DNA of 64,000 bases from Sulfitobacter sp. JL08 (GCF_003352045.1 NZ_CP025815.1:3472001-3536000), one strand, 5' to 3'. Positions 1-8,687 are shown, counted from the first letter of the stretch. Numbers and translations are program-made. Notes: a model not told the origin generated them from the letters alone.

Positions 1-107
1 CGCATGGATTGACTGGTGTGAAACTGCTCGCCAAAGCGCTGTTTCAGAATGCCCAGCGCCGTGCTGATACCATCTTCGTTACGCGGTAATGTTGTCGCCT
101 GAACCAT
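1..107 (-). CDS. FAD-binding oxidase, N-terminal fragment (runs off the window)
   Basis: Only the first 35 or so codons are present, read from an ATG at 105-107 towards the left edge. The peptide begins MVQATTLPRNEDG and continues with LKQRFGEQFHTSQSMR. This resembles the start of GlcD/LldD-like FAD-linked oxidases (D-lactate or 2-hydroxyacid dehydrogenases of the VAO fold), where a segment of the type LKxRFGxxxxTS precedes the FAD domain. The location next to a gamma-glutamyltransferase and a D-2-hydroxyacid dehydrogenase on the same strand fits a 2-hydroxyacid enzyme. The catalytic part is outside the window, so the substrate cannot be inferred. Confidence 0.55.
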   Translation of the reverse strand, partial: MVQATTLPRNEDGISTALGILKQRFGEQFHTSQSM

Positions 108-127
108 GCGTTCCCCCTAAACCGCGA

Positions 128-1909
128 TCATTCGCCCAGCGCAATGCCTTCGCGGCGCGGGTCGGCACCGCCCGTCAATTGATCGCCGATTGAAATCGCG
201 TGTAATCCCGAATTGAGATCACGCACAGATACGTCAAACCCGATGCTCTCCAACGCGCCCTGAAGCGCGACCGCGTCGGTGCTATCTTCCAGATCAAATG
301 TGCCGAAGCGGTTTATCGCATGCGGCAACGAGACCGCCTGTTGCACATCCAGTCCCCAATCCAGATGCGCAATAATCGTTTTGGCAACATAGCCAATGAT
401 CCGGCTTCCCCCCGGTGACCCGACAGCCAGAACCGGTTTGCCATCTTTCAGAACAATCGTTGGCGCCATCGAGGAACGCGGACGTTTTCCCGGCTCCAGC
501 CGGTTCGCAATCGGAACACCATCGACATGGGTGCGAAACGAGAAATCGGTCAATTCATTGTTCAGAAGAAACCCACCAACCATAAGCCGCGATCCAAAGG
601 CATTTTCGATGGTTGTGGTCATCGACAGGACATTGCCCTGTCCGTCCACGATCGAAATATGCGAGGTGGACGGGAATTCGATTGATGTATCATCGGCCCA
701 GTTCAGGGCATGATCGAATTCGGGGCTGCCGGGGCCCACATCGGTCAATGCCATCGGCCCGCCTAGCTGTTTCGCGCGCTGTGCCAGATAGCCCGGTGCG
801 ACAAGCCCGTTGGTCGGGACGGGAACAAAATCACTGTCGGCCATGAAGCGGCCCCGATCCGCAAAAGCCAAACGAGATGCATCGCCGATCAGACGCCAGC
901 TTTCGGGGTTCTTTGCCCCCAGCGCGGCCAGATCAAACGGCTCCAGCATGCCCAGTATCTGGCCTACTGTCAGCGCCCCGGACGAAGGCGGGCCCATACC
1001 GCAGACCTGATAGACCCGATATCGGGCGCAGACGGCCTCGCGTTCCTTGACGGCGTAAACCGCAAGATCAAGTGTCGACAACACACCGGGGTTGCCGGGG
1101 GCCGACCGCACGGTATCGACGATACTACCCGCAAGCGATCCGCTGTAAAAGGCAAGCACACCTGCGTTGGCCAACGCTTGCAAGGTATTGGCATATTCAG
1201 GGTTTTTCAGAACATCACCCGCCTTAATCGGCGTTCCACCCGGCAGAAAATAGGCCGCAGTTGTCGCAAATCGCGACAAGCGTTCAGCATCCTGATCCAC
1301 CAGACCGGCAAGGCGCGGCGAAACGGTAAATCCGTTTCGTGCAAGTTCCGTAGCTTCCGCCAGCAGTTGCGCCCAATCCAACCTGCCCCATTTCTGATGG
1401 GCAAGCGCCATCAAGGCAGGCGTGCCCGGCGTTCCGACCGATCTGCCGCCCACAACCGCATCAAAAAACCCGAGCGGTTCACCCTTATCATCCTGAAACA
1501 GGGTCGGTGTGGCCGCCAAAGGCGCGGTTTCGCGCCCGTCCAGCGTTGTCAGCTTGCCACTGGCTGCATCATACCAGACCAGAAACGCACCACCGCCAAG
1601 GCCCGAGGATTGCGGCTCAACCAGACCCAGAACGGCTTGCACCGCCACCATTGCATCAGCGGCATTTCCACCTGCGCGCAAGATACGGGCGCCGGCCTCG
1701 ACCGCCAGAGGGTTGGCAGCGGCCACCATCCACGCATCAGATTGTACCGGTTCACCCGACGACTTGGCAGCCAGCGCCCGCTGGACAACATCGGATGATG
1801 TTTCGAACACACCGGCAATACTGCTTTCCGGTTGCACGGAATCGGCCGTCTGTTGTGCCCATCCCGCGCTGGCAAGCAAAAGGCAAAGGAACGTCATAGT
1901 GAGGCGCAT
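128..1909 (-). CDS. ggt: Gamma-glutamyltransferase (gamma-glutamyltranspeptidase), secreted
   Basis: This is an N-terminal nucleophile hydrolase that cleaves gamma-glutamyl bonds of glutathione and related compounds in the periplasm. The start at 1909 is preferred over an upstream one because it begins a clear signal peptide (MRLTMTFLCLLLASAGWAQQ) and has an AAGGAC Shine-Dalgarno just upstream. The precursor is about 593 aa, the usual length for the family. The large-subunit motif ANPLAVEAGARILRAGGNAAD is near the N terminus. The autoprocessing site, where the catalytic Thr becomes the small-subunit N terminus, is in the STSHISIVD segment, followed by the glycine-rich GSPGGSRII loop. The neighbouring hydroxyacid dehydrogenase is on the same strand 28 bp away, so co-transcription is possible. 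Confidence 0.93.
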   Translation of the reverse strand: MRLTMTFLCLLLASAGWAQQTADSVQPESSIAGVFETSSDVVQRALAAKSSGEPVQSDAWMVAAANPLAVEAGARILRAGGNAADAMVAVQAVLGLVEPQSSGLGGGAFLVWYDAASGKLTTLDGRETAPLAATPTLFQDDKGEPLGFFDAVVGGRSVGTPGTPALMALAHQKWGRLDWAQLLAEATELARNGFTVSPRLAGLVDQDAERLSRFATTAAYFLPGGTPIKAGDVLKNPEYANTLQALANAGVLAFYSGSLAGSIVDTVRSAPGNPGVLSTLDLAVYAVKEREAVCARYRVYQVCGMGPPSSGALTVGQILGMLEPFDLAALGAKNPESWRLIGDASRLAFADRGRFMADSDFVPVPTNGLVAPGYLAQRAKQLGGPMALTDVGPGSPEFDHALNWADDTSIEFPSTSHISIVDGQGNVLSMTTTIENAFGSRLMVGGFLLNNELTDFSFRTHVDGVPIANRLEPGKRPRSSMAPTIVLKDGKPVLAVGSPGGSRIIGYVAKTIIAHLDWGLDVQQAVSLPHAINRFGTFDLEDSTDAVALQGALESIGFDVSVRDLNSGLHAISIGDQLTGGADPRREGIALGE

Positions 1910-1937
1910 CGGGTCGTCCTTTCGTTCAGGGCGTTTG

Positions 1938-2927
1938 CTACAGCATGGACGGTACGACCTGATCGGGCGGGCGATGTCCGTCGTCAAAGGTTTTGATATT
2001 GATCAGAACCTTTTCCCCCATTTCAGCGCGCCCTTCGCGCGTGGCCGACCCCATATGCGGCAACAGCACCACGTTCTTGAGTTCGCGCAATCGGGGATTT
2101 ATTTCGGTTCCGTGTTCGTAGACATCAAGACCGGCACCCGCGATTTCACCGGCGCGCAGCATGCGGGTCAGCGCGTTTTCATCAATCACTTCGCCGCGTG
2201 ACGTGTTGACGATGACAGCCGAGGGTTTCAAAAGCTTCAGACGCCGCGCATTCATCAGGTGGAAGGTGCTGGGCGTGTGCGGGCAATTGATACTGATCAC
2301 GTCCATGCGCGCCACCATCTGATCCAGACTGTCCCAATAGGTCGCTTCCAGCGCATCTTCGACTTCGGGGCGCAACCGTTTGCGGTTGTGGTAATGGATT
2401 TGCATGCCAAAGGCCCGCGCACGTCTTGCAACGGCCTGTCCGATGCGGCCCATTCCCAGAATACCAAGCCGTTTCCCACCGACGCGCCCGCCCAAAAGGG
2501 CCGTTGGCGCCCAGCCCGTCCATTCTCCGGACTGCATCAGGGCCAGACCTTCGGGAATGCGGCGCGTGACGGCCAGAATCAGCGCCATCGTCATGTCGGC
2601 GGTGTCATCGGTCAGAACACCCGGTGTGTTTGACACCAGAATGCCACGCTGGCGCGCGGTTGCCACATCGATATGGTCAACCCCTGCGCCATAGTTCGCG
2701 ATCAGTTTCAACCGGTCACCCGCCTGCGTGATCAACGCATTGTCGATGGTATCGGTGATCGTGGGCACGAGAACATCCGCGTTTTGCAGCGCCTCGATCA
2801 TTTCTGTCCTGCTCATCGGTGTATCATCGCTGCGCAGGCGCACGTTGAACAGTTCAGACAATCTTGTTTCTACCGCTTCGGGCAACCGTCGCGTCACAAC
2901 AACACTCAGACGTTCTGTTGGCATCAT
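1938..2927 (-). CDS. D-isomer-specific 2-hydroxyacid dehydrogenase (glyoxylate/hydroxypyruvate reductase type)
   Basis: A cytoplasmic NAD(P)H-dependent oxidoreductase of 329 aa that reduces 2-oxoacids such as glyoxylate or hydroxypyruvate. The nucleotide-binding fingerprint GILGMGRIG lies at residues 155-163. Substrate-binding Arg244 is in NTSRGEVID and the catalytic His291 is in LLPHMGSAT, with acidic residues just before it as expected. The start has an AGGAAGG ribosome site ahead of tandem ATG codons at 2927 and 2924. Family membership is certain; the exact substrate is not, since glyoxylate reductase, GhrB and formate-dehydrogenase-like members share these motifs. It lies upstream of ggt on the same strand. 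Confidence 0.88.
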   Translation of the reverse strand: MMPTERLSVVVTRRLPEAVETRLSELFNVRLRSDDTPMSRTEMIEALQNADVLVPTITDTIDNALITQAGDRLKLIANYGAGVDHIDVATARQRGILVSNTPGVLTDDTADMTMALILAVTRRIPEGLALMQSGEWTGWAPTALLGGRVGGKRLGILGMGRIGQAVARRARAFGMQIHYHNRKRLRPEVEDALEATYWDSLDQMVARMDVISINCPHTPSTFHLMNARRLKLLKPSAVIVNTSRGEVIDENALTRMLRAGEIAGAGLDVYEHGTEINPRLRELKNVVLLPHMGSATREGRAEMGEKVLINIKTFDDGHRPPDQVVPSML

Positions 2928-3025
2928 TATCCTTCCTCGGGCTTTCCTTGTTCACCCGCTTTGTGGCATGGTGGCCGATGTAAAGACGGGGCACAAGAAC
3001 CTCGCACAGAAATCGACGGTCAGAC

Positions 3026-3583
3026 ATGAATTCAGGCACTTTTTCCGGCATAACCATGCGCAGGCCTTTGGGTCGTGCCATCGCGTTGATGCTGTGTCTG
3101 GTCACTGGTCTTGGCGCGGCTTCGGCAACACTGGCGCAATCTGGCGACGTGGCTGTCAGAGGCCCCGTTACCAATCTGCCGCTGCCGCGGTTTGTTTCGA
3201 TGAAAGCCGCAGAAGGCAACGTTCGGCGCGGTCCTTCGCTCAGCCATCGGATCGACTGGGTGTTTACGCGCCGTGATATGCCGCTGGAAATCACAGCCGA
3301 ATACGGTCACTGGCGTCGCGTTCAGGATCGTGACGGAATTGGCGGGTGGATTCACTATTCTTTGCTGTCGGGCAATCGCACCGTGATCATTGATAAGGAT
3401 ATGCTGACCCTTCACAGCCGTCCGGATGAGACGACGCCGATTACGGCCGCGCTTGAACTGGGTGTGGTGGCGCGGCTGGGCGAATGCAACCCGGACTGGT
3501 GCCGCCTGTCATCCGGTGGCTTCAAAGGATGGGCCAAAAAAGACGCGCTTTGGGGCGTGGCACCAGATGAGATCCGGGATTAA
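3026..3583 (+). CDS. Secreted SH3-domain protein
   Basis: A 185 aa protein with an N-terminal signal peptide (hydrophobic stretch around AIALMLCLVTGLGAAS, cleavage near LAQ) followed by two bacterial SH3-like repeats. The first repeat includes NVRRGPSLSHRIDWVF and the second contains LHSRPDETTPITAAL. Such proteins are periplasmic or envelope-associated and may bind peptidoglycan or peptides; no enzymatic motif is visible. An alternative ATG at 3056 would shorten the leader without removing it, and neither start has a strong Shine-Dalgarno. It diverges from the hydroxyacid dehydrogenase gene, leaving about 100 bp for both promoters. Confidence 0.8.
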   Translation: MNSGTFSGITMRRPLGRAIALMLCLVTGLGAASATLAQSGDVAVRGPVTNLPLPRFVSMKAAEGNVRRGPSLSHRIDWVFTRRDMPLEITAEYGHWRRVQDRDGIGGWIHYSLLSGNRTVIIDKDMLTLHSRPDETTPITAALELGVVARLGECNPDWCRLSSGGFKGWAKKDALWGVAPDEIRD

Positions 3584-3588
3584 GCGCC

Positions 3589-4491
3589 TTACCCGCTGAT
3601 AAAGCGGTTTACGATCGAGGCAAGTTCCGGCCCCACGTCTTCCTGCAGAAAATGGCCGGCATCCGGCAAAATCACGTGGGACTGGCCTTGCGCGCCCGGC
3701 ACCTTTTTCTGAAACACCTTTTCAATACCGGCCATAACCCTGTCATCCGCCCCGAATGCGGTCAGGAACGGTTTGTCAAACTGGCGCAACCCTTCCCACG
3801 CCACGCGGTTTGGCTGTGACGCGGGATCGTCCGGCCGGCACGGCACAAGCATCGGAAATTCGCGGGCACCCGCGAGGTAGCTGGCATCGGGAAACGGCGC
3901 GTCATAGGCCGCTTCTTCCGCCTTGGTCAGTTTCGATTGCGTTCCGCCCGAAACGATGCGGCCACTGCGAAACACAGGGGTGTCCTGCGAATACGCGCGC
4001 CAGTTCAGGAACGCCTTGTTCATCGGGTGATCTCCGGTTGGCAAAGCGGTATTGGCGGCGACAACGCGGGCGAACCTGTCCGGCATATCCGCCACAAGGC
4101 GCAAACCGATCAATCCGCCCCATTCCTGACAGACCAGCGTGATGCCGGTCAGGTTCAGGCCCTGAACAAAGGCGGACATCCAGTCGACATGCCTCTGATA
4201 TGTATAATCGCTGCGATCCGCAGGTTTGTCGGACCGTCCAAAACCGATCAGATCAGGCGCAATCACCCGATGCCCGGCCTGCACCCAGATCGGGATCATA
4301 TGGCGGTAAAGATAAGACCAAGTCGGCTCTCCGTGCAGGGCCAGAACAGGCGCTGCGAGCGATGATCCTTCATCCAGATAATGCAATCGCAACCTGCCGC
4401 CATCAGGGTCAGGTACATCAACATAATGCGGCGCAAATGGATAATCGGACAGGTTATCTAACCGCGCGTCAGGTGTGCGCAAGGCTTGCAT
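3589..4491 (-). CDS. Haloalkane dehalogenase-like alpha/beta hydrolase with Glu at the nucleophile position
   Basis: A 300 aa alpha/beta hydrolase that follows the haloalkane dehalogenase subfamily I (DhlA-type) layout closely: RTPDARLDNLSDYPF at the N terminus, oxyanion motif HGEPTWSYLYR, cap domain, and the catalytic His in DAGHFLQED. The halide-stabilising Trp after the nucleophile is kept (Trp124). The nucleophile position is Glu123 (VCQEWGG) where the family has Asp (QDWGG). The acid is likely an Asp in AFGADDRVMAG. A shift from Asp to Glu in this position usually harms or changes the covalent-ester mechanism, so activity is doubtful or altered. The start has an AAGGAAC site, and the promoter faces the quinone reductase gene. 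Confidence 0.8.
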   Translation of the reverse strand: MQALRTPDARLDNLSDYPFAPHYVDVPDPDGGRLRLHYLDEGSSLAAPVLALHGEPTWSYLYRHMIPIWVQAGHRVIAPDLIGFGRSDKPADRSDYTYQRHVDWMSAFVQGLNLTGITLVCQEWGGLIGLRLVADMPDRFARVVAANTALPTGDHPMNKAFLNWRAYSQDTPVFRSGRIVSGGTQSKLTKAEEAAYDAPFPDASYLAGAREFPMLVPCRPDDPASQPNRVAWEGLRQFDKPFLTAFGADDRVMAGIEKVFQKKVPGAQGQSHVILPDAGHFLQEDVGPELASIVNRFISG

Positions 4492-4517
4492 CGGCTGTTC
4501 CTTTCTGCTGGCAACAG

Positions 4518-4545
4518 ACTAGCAATTCACTCGCGCATTGCTAGT
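4518..4545. promoter_or_regulatory. Perfect 9-bp inverted repeat between divergent genes (candidate operator)
   Basis: The arms ACTAGCAAT (4518-4526) and ATTGCTAGT (4537-4545) are exact reverse complements separated by 10 bp. The site lies in the 98-bp gap between the dehalogenase-like gene and the divergent quinone reductase gene, where a dimeric repressor could control both. No regulator gene is adjacent, so the binding protein is unknown. Confidence 0.5.
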
Positions 4546-4589
4546 GTGCGCCGAATCCGATGATGTGACCCGACCTGAAGGAGGTTCAA

Positions 4590-5579
4590 TTGAAAGCAAT
4601 CACCTACACGCGTTTTGGGTCTGCAAAGGACGTGTTGCACCTGCAAGACATGGCGGCCGAACCTCCTGCCGCGGGCGAAGTACAGATTGAAATGCGGTTT
4701 TCAGGGGTCAACCCGTCCGACGTCAAGGCGCGCGCCGGTGCGCGTGCGGGTGTCACCGAATTGCCTTATCCGATGATCATTCCGCACAGTGACGGTGCCG
4801 GCATCATCAGCGCCGTAGGCGAAGGCGTGAACCGCGACCGGATCGGCAGTCGGGTCTGGGTCTGGAACGCCCAGTGGCGCCGCGCCTTCGGAACAGCGGC
4901 CGAATTTTGCACCTTGCCGGCGCAACAGGCCGTCCCGCTTGGCGATGACGTGTCTTTTGAAACCGGCGCGTGCCTTGGCATTCCGGGATTGACTGCGGTC
5001 CACACCGTATTCAGTGGCGGTGACGTCGCTGGAAAAACCCTGCTGATACAGGGCGGCGCCGGAACCGTCGGATTTCTGGCCGTCCAGCTGGCAAAATGGG
5101 GTGGTGCCCATGTGATCGCCACGGCCCACCCCCGCGCGCACCAGCGGATTCTGGATGCCGGGGCCGATACCGTTCTGGATTACACCGCCCCCGATCTGGC
5201 CAATCAGGTGCTGGAAGCCGCCAAGGGCCCGGTAAAGCGCATCATCGAAGTTGAATTTGGCGTCAACGCAGAACTGGATGCGACCGTCATCGCCGAAAAC
5301 GGCACCATAGTCTGTTACGGCTCTGCCAAGAAGATGGAGCCCGCTCTTCCCTTCTATCCGCTGATGTTCAAGGCCGTTACCTTGGAAATGGCGCTGATCT
5401 ACATCCTGACAGATACCCAGCGTTCTGCTGCAATTGCGCGACTGGGCGATGCCCTGTCCGATGGCGCGTTGACCTGTCCGATAGATCAAGTCTTTGATCT
5501 GGCCGGTTGTGCCAAGGCTCATGATATGGTGGCCGCCGGACATCGCGCCGGGGCTGTTCTTGTCAAAACAGCACTTTGA
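4590..5579 (+). CDS. NADPH:quinone reductase-like medium-chain dehydrogenase/reductase
   Basis: A 329 aa zinc-independent MDR protein expected to reduce quinones or reactive enones with NADPH in the cytoplasm. The N-terminal GroES-like fold begins MKAITYTRFG and contains GVNPSDVKAR. The Rossmann motif is in LLIQGGAGTVGFLAVQLAKW. No cysteine and histidine set for structural zinc is seen. The start codon is TTG at 4590, chosen because an excellent AAGGAGG Shine-Dalgarno (4578-4584) sits 5 bp upstream and no nearby ATG fits. It faces the dehalogenase-like gene across a shared promoter region that holds a perfect inverted repeat. Confidence 0.88.
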   Translation: MKAITYTRFGSAKDVLHLQDMAAEPPAAGEVQIEMRFSGVNPSDVKARAGARAGVTELPYPMIIPHSDGAGIISAVGEGVNRDRIGSRVWVWNAQWRRAFGTAAEFCTLPAQQAVPLGDDVSFETGACLGIPGLTAVHTVFSGGDVAGKTLLIQGGAGTVGFLAVQLAKWGGAHVIATAHPRAHQRILDAGADTVLDYTAPDLANQVLEAAKGPVKRIIEVEFGVNAELDATVIAENGTIVCYGSAKKMEPALPFYPLMFKAVTLEMALIYILTDTQRSAAIARLGDALSDGALTCPIDQVFDLAGCAKAHDMVAAGHRAGAVLVKTAL

Positions 5580-5656
5580 CACCATCGAACCGGTTTATAC
5601 TGCCGCATACCTGCGCTAGGCTTACTGCATTCCTGACGCCGATACGGGCATTTCAA

Positions 5657-6970
5657 ATGCGTTTCTTCTGGGTAGTGTTGTTTGTTGTCCTTTCTGGCGT
5701 TGCGTCTGCGCAAACGACGATCCAGCCCGAAGGCACGATATCTGTAGAAGACAGCGCGACGCAGGACGCCGCAATTGCCAATCGCATTCGCGGAATTCTG
5801 GCGGAACTCGACGGGTTTGAAAACGTCACGGTAACCGTATCGTCCGGCATCGTCACCCTGCGCGGCACAACGCTGGACGGCGAAACCGCCACGCGCCTGA
5901 ACACGATCGCAGGCCGGGTGGCGGGTGTTGTGGCGATAGAAAACGAAGTCGTTGAAACCACCGATGTGGTGGAACGGCTGAACCCGGCCGCACAGCGTTT
6001 TATGGCACGGCTGAACCAGTTTGTAGCCTTTCTGCCGTTGGCCGGCGTGGCCCTGATCGCCTTTGCCGCCGTTGTTTTCCTCGGATTTGCACTTGCTCGC
6101 CTGAAACGCCCTTGGGAAAGGATCGCGCCCAACGCATTTATCGCTGATATCTATCGCCAACTGGTACGGCTGGCCTTTGTTCTGGCGGGTCTGGTGGTCG
6201 CGCTTGATATCATCGGGGCAAGCGCATTGCTGTCGACCATATTGGGGGCCGCCGGTATCGTTGGTCTGGCAATCGGCTTTGCCGTCAAGGATACTGTCGA
6301 AAACTTCATAGCATCGATCATGCTGTCGATCCGCCAGCCGTTTCGCCCCAACGACACGGTTGAAATCGAAGGTGATACCGGCAATGTGATCCGCCTGACC
6401 AGTCGCGCGACCATCCTTTTGTCCTTTGACGGCAACCACATCCGGATACCGAACGCGACCGTTTTCAAAAGCCGCATCGTCAATTATTCGCGCAATCCCG
6501 AACGCCGGTTCGTGTTTGATCTGGGTGTGGCTTATGGCACCGATCTGTCCATGGCACGGCAACTAGCGCTGGATACCTTACAGGGGCTGCCCTTTGTGCT
6601 GGACACACCGGCGGCGAATGTGTGGGTCGAAAACCTCGGCGACAGTACCGTTGTGTTGCAACTGGCCGCGTGGATCGACCAGACCGAAACCAGCTTTGTC
6701 CTGGCGCGCGGAGAAGCCATGCGCGTTGCCCTGACCGCCTTTGAAAATGCCGGCATTGAAATGCCCGAACCGACCTATCGTGTTGTCAATTTCGACCAGG
6801 ACACGAAAACCGCCCCGAAACCCGAGGCAACGGCACCTGCTGCAAAACCGGAAATCACTGTTGAAAATGTAAAAGCCGATGCGGAAGGCGAATTGGAACA
6901 CATCATCAACGACGAACGAAACGACCAGAATACAGAAGACCTTTTGAAACTCGACGCGCGGGAAGAGTAA
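5657..6970 (+). CDS. MscS-family mechanosensitive channel with N-terminal BON domain
   Basis: A predicted inner-membrane channel of 437 aa. From the chosen ATG it starts with a signal peptide (MRFFWVVLFVVLSGVASAQ), then a BON domain (about residues 40-95, with GIVTLRGTT and AIENEVVE), which usually binds lipid or peptidoglycan. Two or three membrane segments and the pore-lining helix follow, with the glycine/alanine-rich GAAGIVGLAIGFAVKDTVEN. The MscS beta domain (PFRPNDTVEIEG, IRIPNATVF) and a cytoplasmic alpha/beta domain come next, and the tail is acidic and Ala/Pro-rich. The reading frame stays open to 5576, overlapping the previous gene's stop, but that extension would bury the signal peptide. 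The channel protects against osmotic downshock. Confidence 0.88.
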   Translation: MRFFWVVLFVVLSGVASAQTTIQPEGTISVEDSATQDAAIANRIRGILAELDGFENVTVTVSSGIVTLRGTTLDGETATRLNTIAGRVAGVVAIENEVVETTDVVERLNPAAQRFMARLNQFVAFLPLAGVALIAFAAVVFLGFALARLKRPWERIAPNAFIADIYRQLVRLAFVLAGLVVALDIIGASALLSTILGAAGIVGLAIGFAVKDTVENFIASIMLSIRQPFRPNDTVEIEGDTGNVIRLTSRATILLSFDGNHIRIPNATVFKSRIVNYSRNPERRFVFDLGVAYGTDLSMARQLALDTLQGLPFVLDTPAANVWVENLGDSTVVLQLAAWIDQTETSFVLARGEAMRVALTAFENAGIEMPEPTYRVVNFDQDTKTAPKPEATAPAAKPEITVENVKADAEGELEHIINDERNDQNTEDLLKLDAREE

Positions 6971-7035
6971 CTTCGAAATTTTTACGAATGTGCTCTTGAA
7001 TTGCCAGATGTTCGGGCGTAATTAGCCACCTGTGT

Positions 7036-7110
7036 TGGGATGTGGCCTAGCGGTAGGGCAACTGTTTTTGGTACAGTAGATCGTAGGTTCGAATCCTACC
7101 ATCCCAGCCA
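7036..7110 (+). tRNA. tRNA-Gln (anticodon TTG)
   Basis: A full cloverleaf can be folded by eye. The acceptor arms are TGGGATG (7036-7042) and CATCCCA (7100-7106), and the anticodon stem is ACTGT/ACAGT around the loop TTTTGGT, giving anticodon TTG. The T arm is GTAGG-TTCGAAT-CCTAC. The discriminator G is followed by an encoded CCA (7108-7110). The 3' end overlaps the stop of a recombinase remnant on the other strand, which is typical of integration at tRNA genes. Confidence 0.93.
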
Positions 7111-7503
7111 AATCTCGTTTTTCGATGAATTGACGCCGTTGCCCGCACTTGAACGGTCGGCAGTGGCCGTAGTTTCCGCCAAGAGATCAAAGGGTTGACG
7201 GAAGGTGGCGACCACCTCACCATTCTCCCAAGAGCAGTTCGAAAGTACGAAGTTGAGCAGGCGGCGCTTTTCGCGGGCGGGCTGCCGTTCGAACAGGGCT
7301 TGCGCATTGCGGGCGAGTTCGAGAATCCGCACGCCTTCGTCCATGTAGGACTGCTCGGCCTCCTCGTGACGTTCGATGTCGTGCTGCAAGCGCCGCTGTT
7401 CCTCGCGCCATTGGCCCGCCATCTTGTCGAAGAAATCGCCACCGATCTTGCCGTCAAGCTTGTCGATATACATCGTGCTGATACGCTCGCCGAGCATTTC
7501 AAA
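7096..7503 (-). pseudogene. Serine recombinase remnant (C-terminal part only) at the tRNA 3' end
   Basis: About 136 codons are recognisable as the C-terminal coiled-coil region of large serine recombinases: ISTMYIDKLDGKIGGDFFDK, then a Glu/Arg-rich coiled coil, then REKRRLLNFVLSNCSWENG and VATFRQPFDLLAE. The resolvase catalytic domain with its serine and the zinc-ribbon region are missing, and the sequence before the recognisable part does not resemble a recombinase. The stop codon (7096-7098) lies inside the tRNA-Gln gene. This is best read as the decayed integrase of an island that used the tRNA as attachment site. Confidence 0.75.
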
Positions 7504-7664
7504 CCTACCATTCGCCGCATTGTGCACAAATTCACACAGCGGACTAAGCCGCCTGATGCGACTACTGCACACCTGCCCTCGCGAGCGAAGTTCTACGCTG
7601 TCCCAAGCAAGGAATCTCCACTTCTGAAAACCTGGTCAAACTCATCCGAAGCTTCACAGCCCAT

Positions 7665-8687
7665 TTATGCTGCCTGGTGTCTTCGCCACCGTGCAGGCGT
7701 GGTCGCGGTCCAGCGCTTGAACGCTCGGATAAAGGCACGAGCCTCAGAGTATCCTAGCAATTCAGATATCTCGGTGATATCTTTGGCTGAGTGTTCGAGC
7801 AACCTAAATGCCAAGGCCATTCGTGTCTGATCCAGCAACTCTTGATGGCTTGTACCGTTAACCCTCAAACGGCGCGCATAGGTTCGAACGTGCATACCAA
7901 GCATTGACGCAATATGCTTTGCATCCACATGGTTAAAGGCCAATGCAGTCTGTATCAATCTTCGTACGCTCTCCAGAAAATCTTCGGGTTTCTGCTTCTC
8001 TAACGTTGATACTTTCTCAGCGATAAGCTGCGCGAGCGCCTCATCCGTCGAAGGCAGGCGGCGCGTGAGCCAACTTGATGAGAATTCCAGGCCATACATT
8101 GGAGCATCAAACTTCAAACTTATTTGAAAGAAGTCGCGGTAGGGCTCTTTGTTGTTAGGCGGCGGGCGAACAAACCACCCTGCAAGCGCCTTAAAATCTG
8201 GACCGCAGAGTTCGCGCATGATGTTGAATTGTGCCGCGACGGCTCCATCGCCGGCCTGATCGATCCCGGCGACGCCTTTTTCAGCGATTGCATAGGAGAA
8301 AAGTGCCCGCCCACCATCGACAGCGAGGCCGATATCAACTCCCTGCGCCTGGAGATGGAAGTGTCGGATCAGTCGCCGCAGTGCGGTCCCGACGTCGGGT
8401 GCATGCCGCGCCAGAAGGCCCACTATTCCAAGTTGGTCAAGGCCATCCCTCTCACCAACCAATAGGCCAAAATGTGGACATCCCGCCGCCTTCGCACAAC
8501 TCTCAAGTAGTCTGCCACGCTCAGCGAGTGTTATGCGATTGTCGGCATGGTCAAAGAGAGTTTTCTCAAAGCCCAAGTCATTAAGGATGATTGATGGATC
8601 CTTTCCTAGGTCACGCAGCACATCCGGCAAGCCATGGACCGTGGAGATGCGGAGCAACGATTTGGGTGAGGCAAACGAAAGGGGCAT
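7665..8687 (-). CDS. AraC-family transcriptional regulator with N-terminal arabinose-binding-like domain
   Basis: A DNA-binding activator of about 340 aa from the ATG at 8687; an ATG at 8780 would add 31 residues, but the shorter form matches the usual family size. Residues up to about 200 form an Arabinose_bd-type ligand domain (LGIVGLLARHAPDVGTALRR). The C-terminal 90 residues carry two helix-turn-helix motifs (HIASMLGMHVRTYARRLRV and DITEISELLGYSEARAFIRA). Regulators of this build often control an adjacent catabolic gene and respond to its substrate. The divergent neighbour is the DszB-like gene, which is therefore the likely target. No clear Shine-Dalgarno is seen at either start. Confidence 0.85.
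   Translation of the reverse strand: MPLSFASPKSLLRISTVHGLPDVLRDLGKDPSIILNDLGFEKTLFDHADNRITLAERGRLLESCAKAAGCPHFGLLVGERDGLDQLGIVGLLARHAPDVGTALRRLIRHFHLQAQGVDIGLAVDGGRALFSYAIAEKGVAGIDQAGDGAVAAQFNIMRELCGPDFKALAGWFVRPPPNNKEPYRDFFQISLKFDAPMYGLEFSSSWLTRRLPSTDEALAQLIAEKVSTLEKQKPEDFLESVRRLIQTALAFNHVDAKHIASMLGMHVRTYARRLRVNGTSHQELLDQTRMALAFRLLEHSAKDITEISELLGYSEARAFIRAFKRWTATTPARWRRHQAA

Noticed and set aside
7047-7535. Minus-strand frame running through the whole tRNA-Gln (ending RIRTYDLLYQKQLPYR)
   Set aside because: It reads the tRNA antisense and is out of frame with the recombinase remnant.
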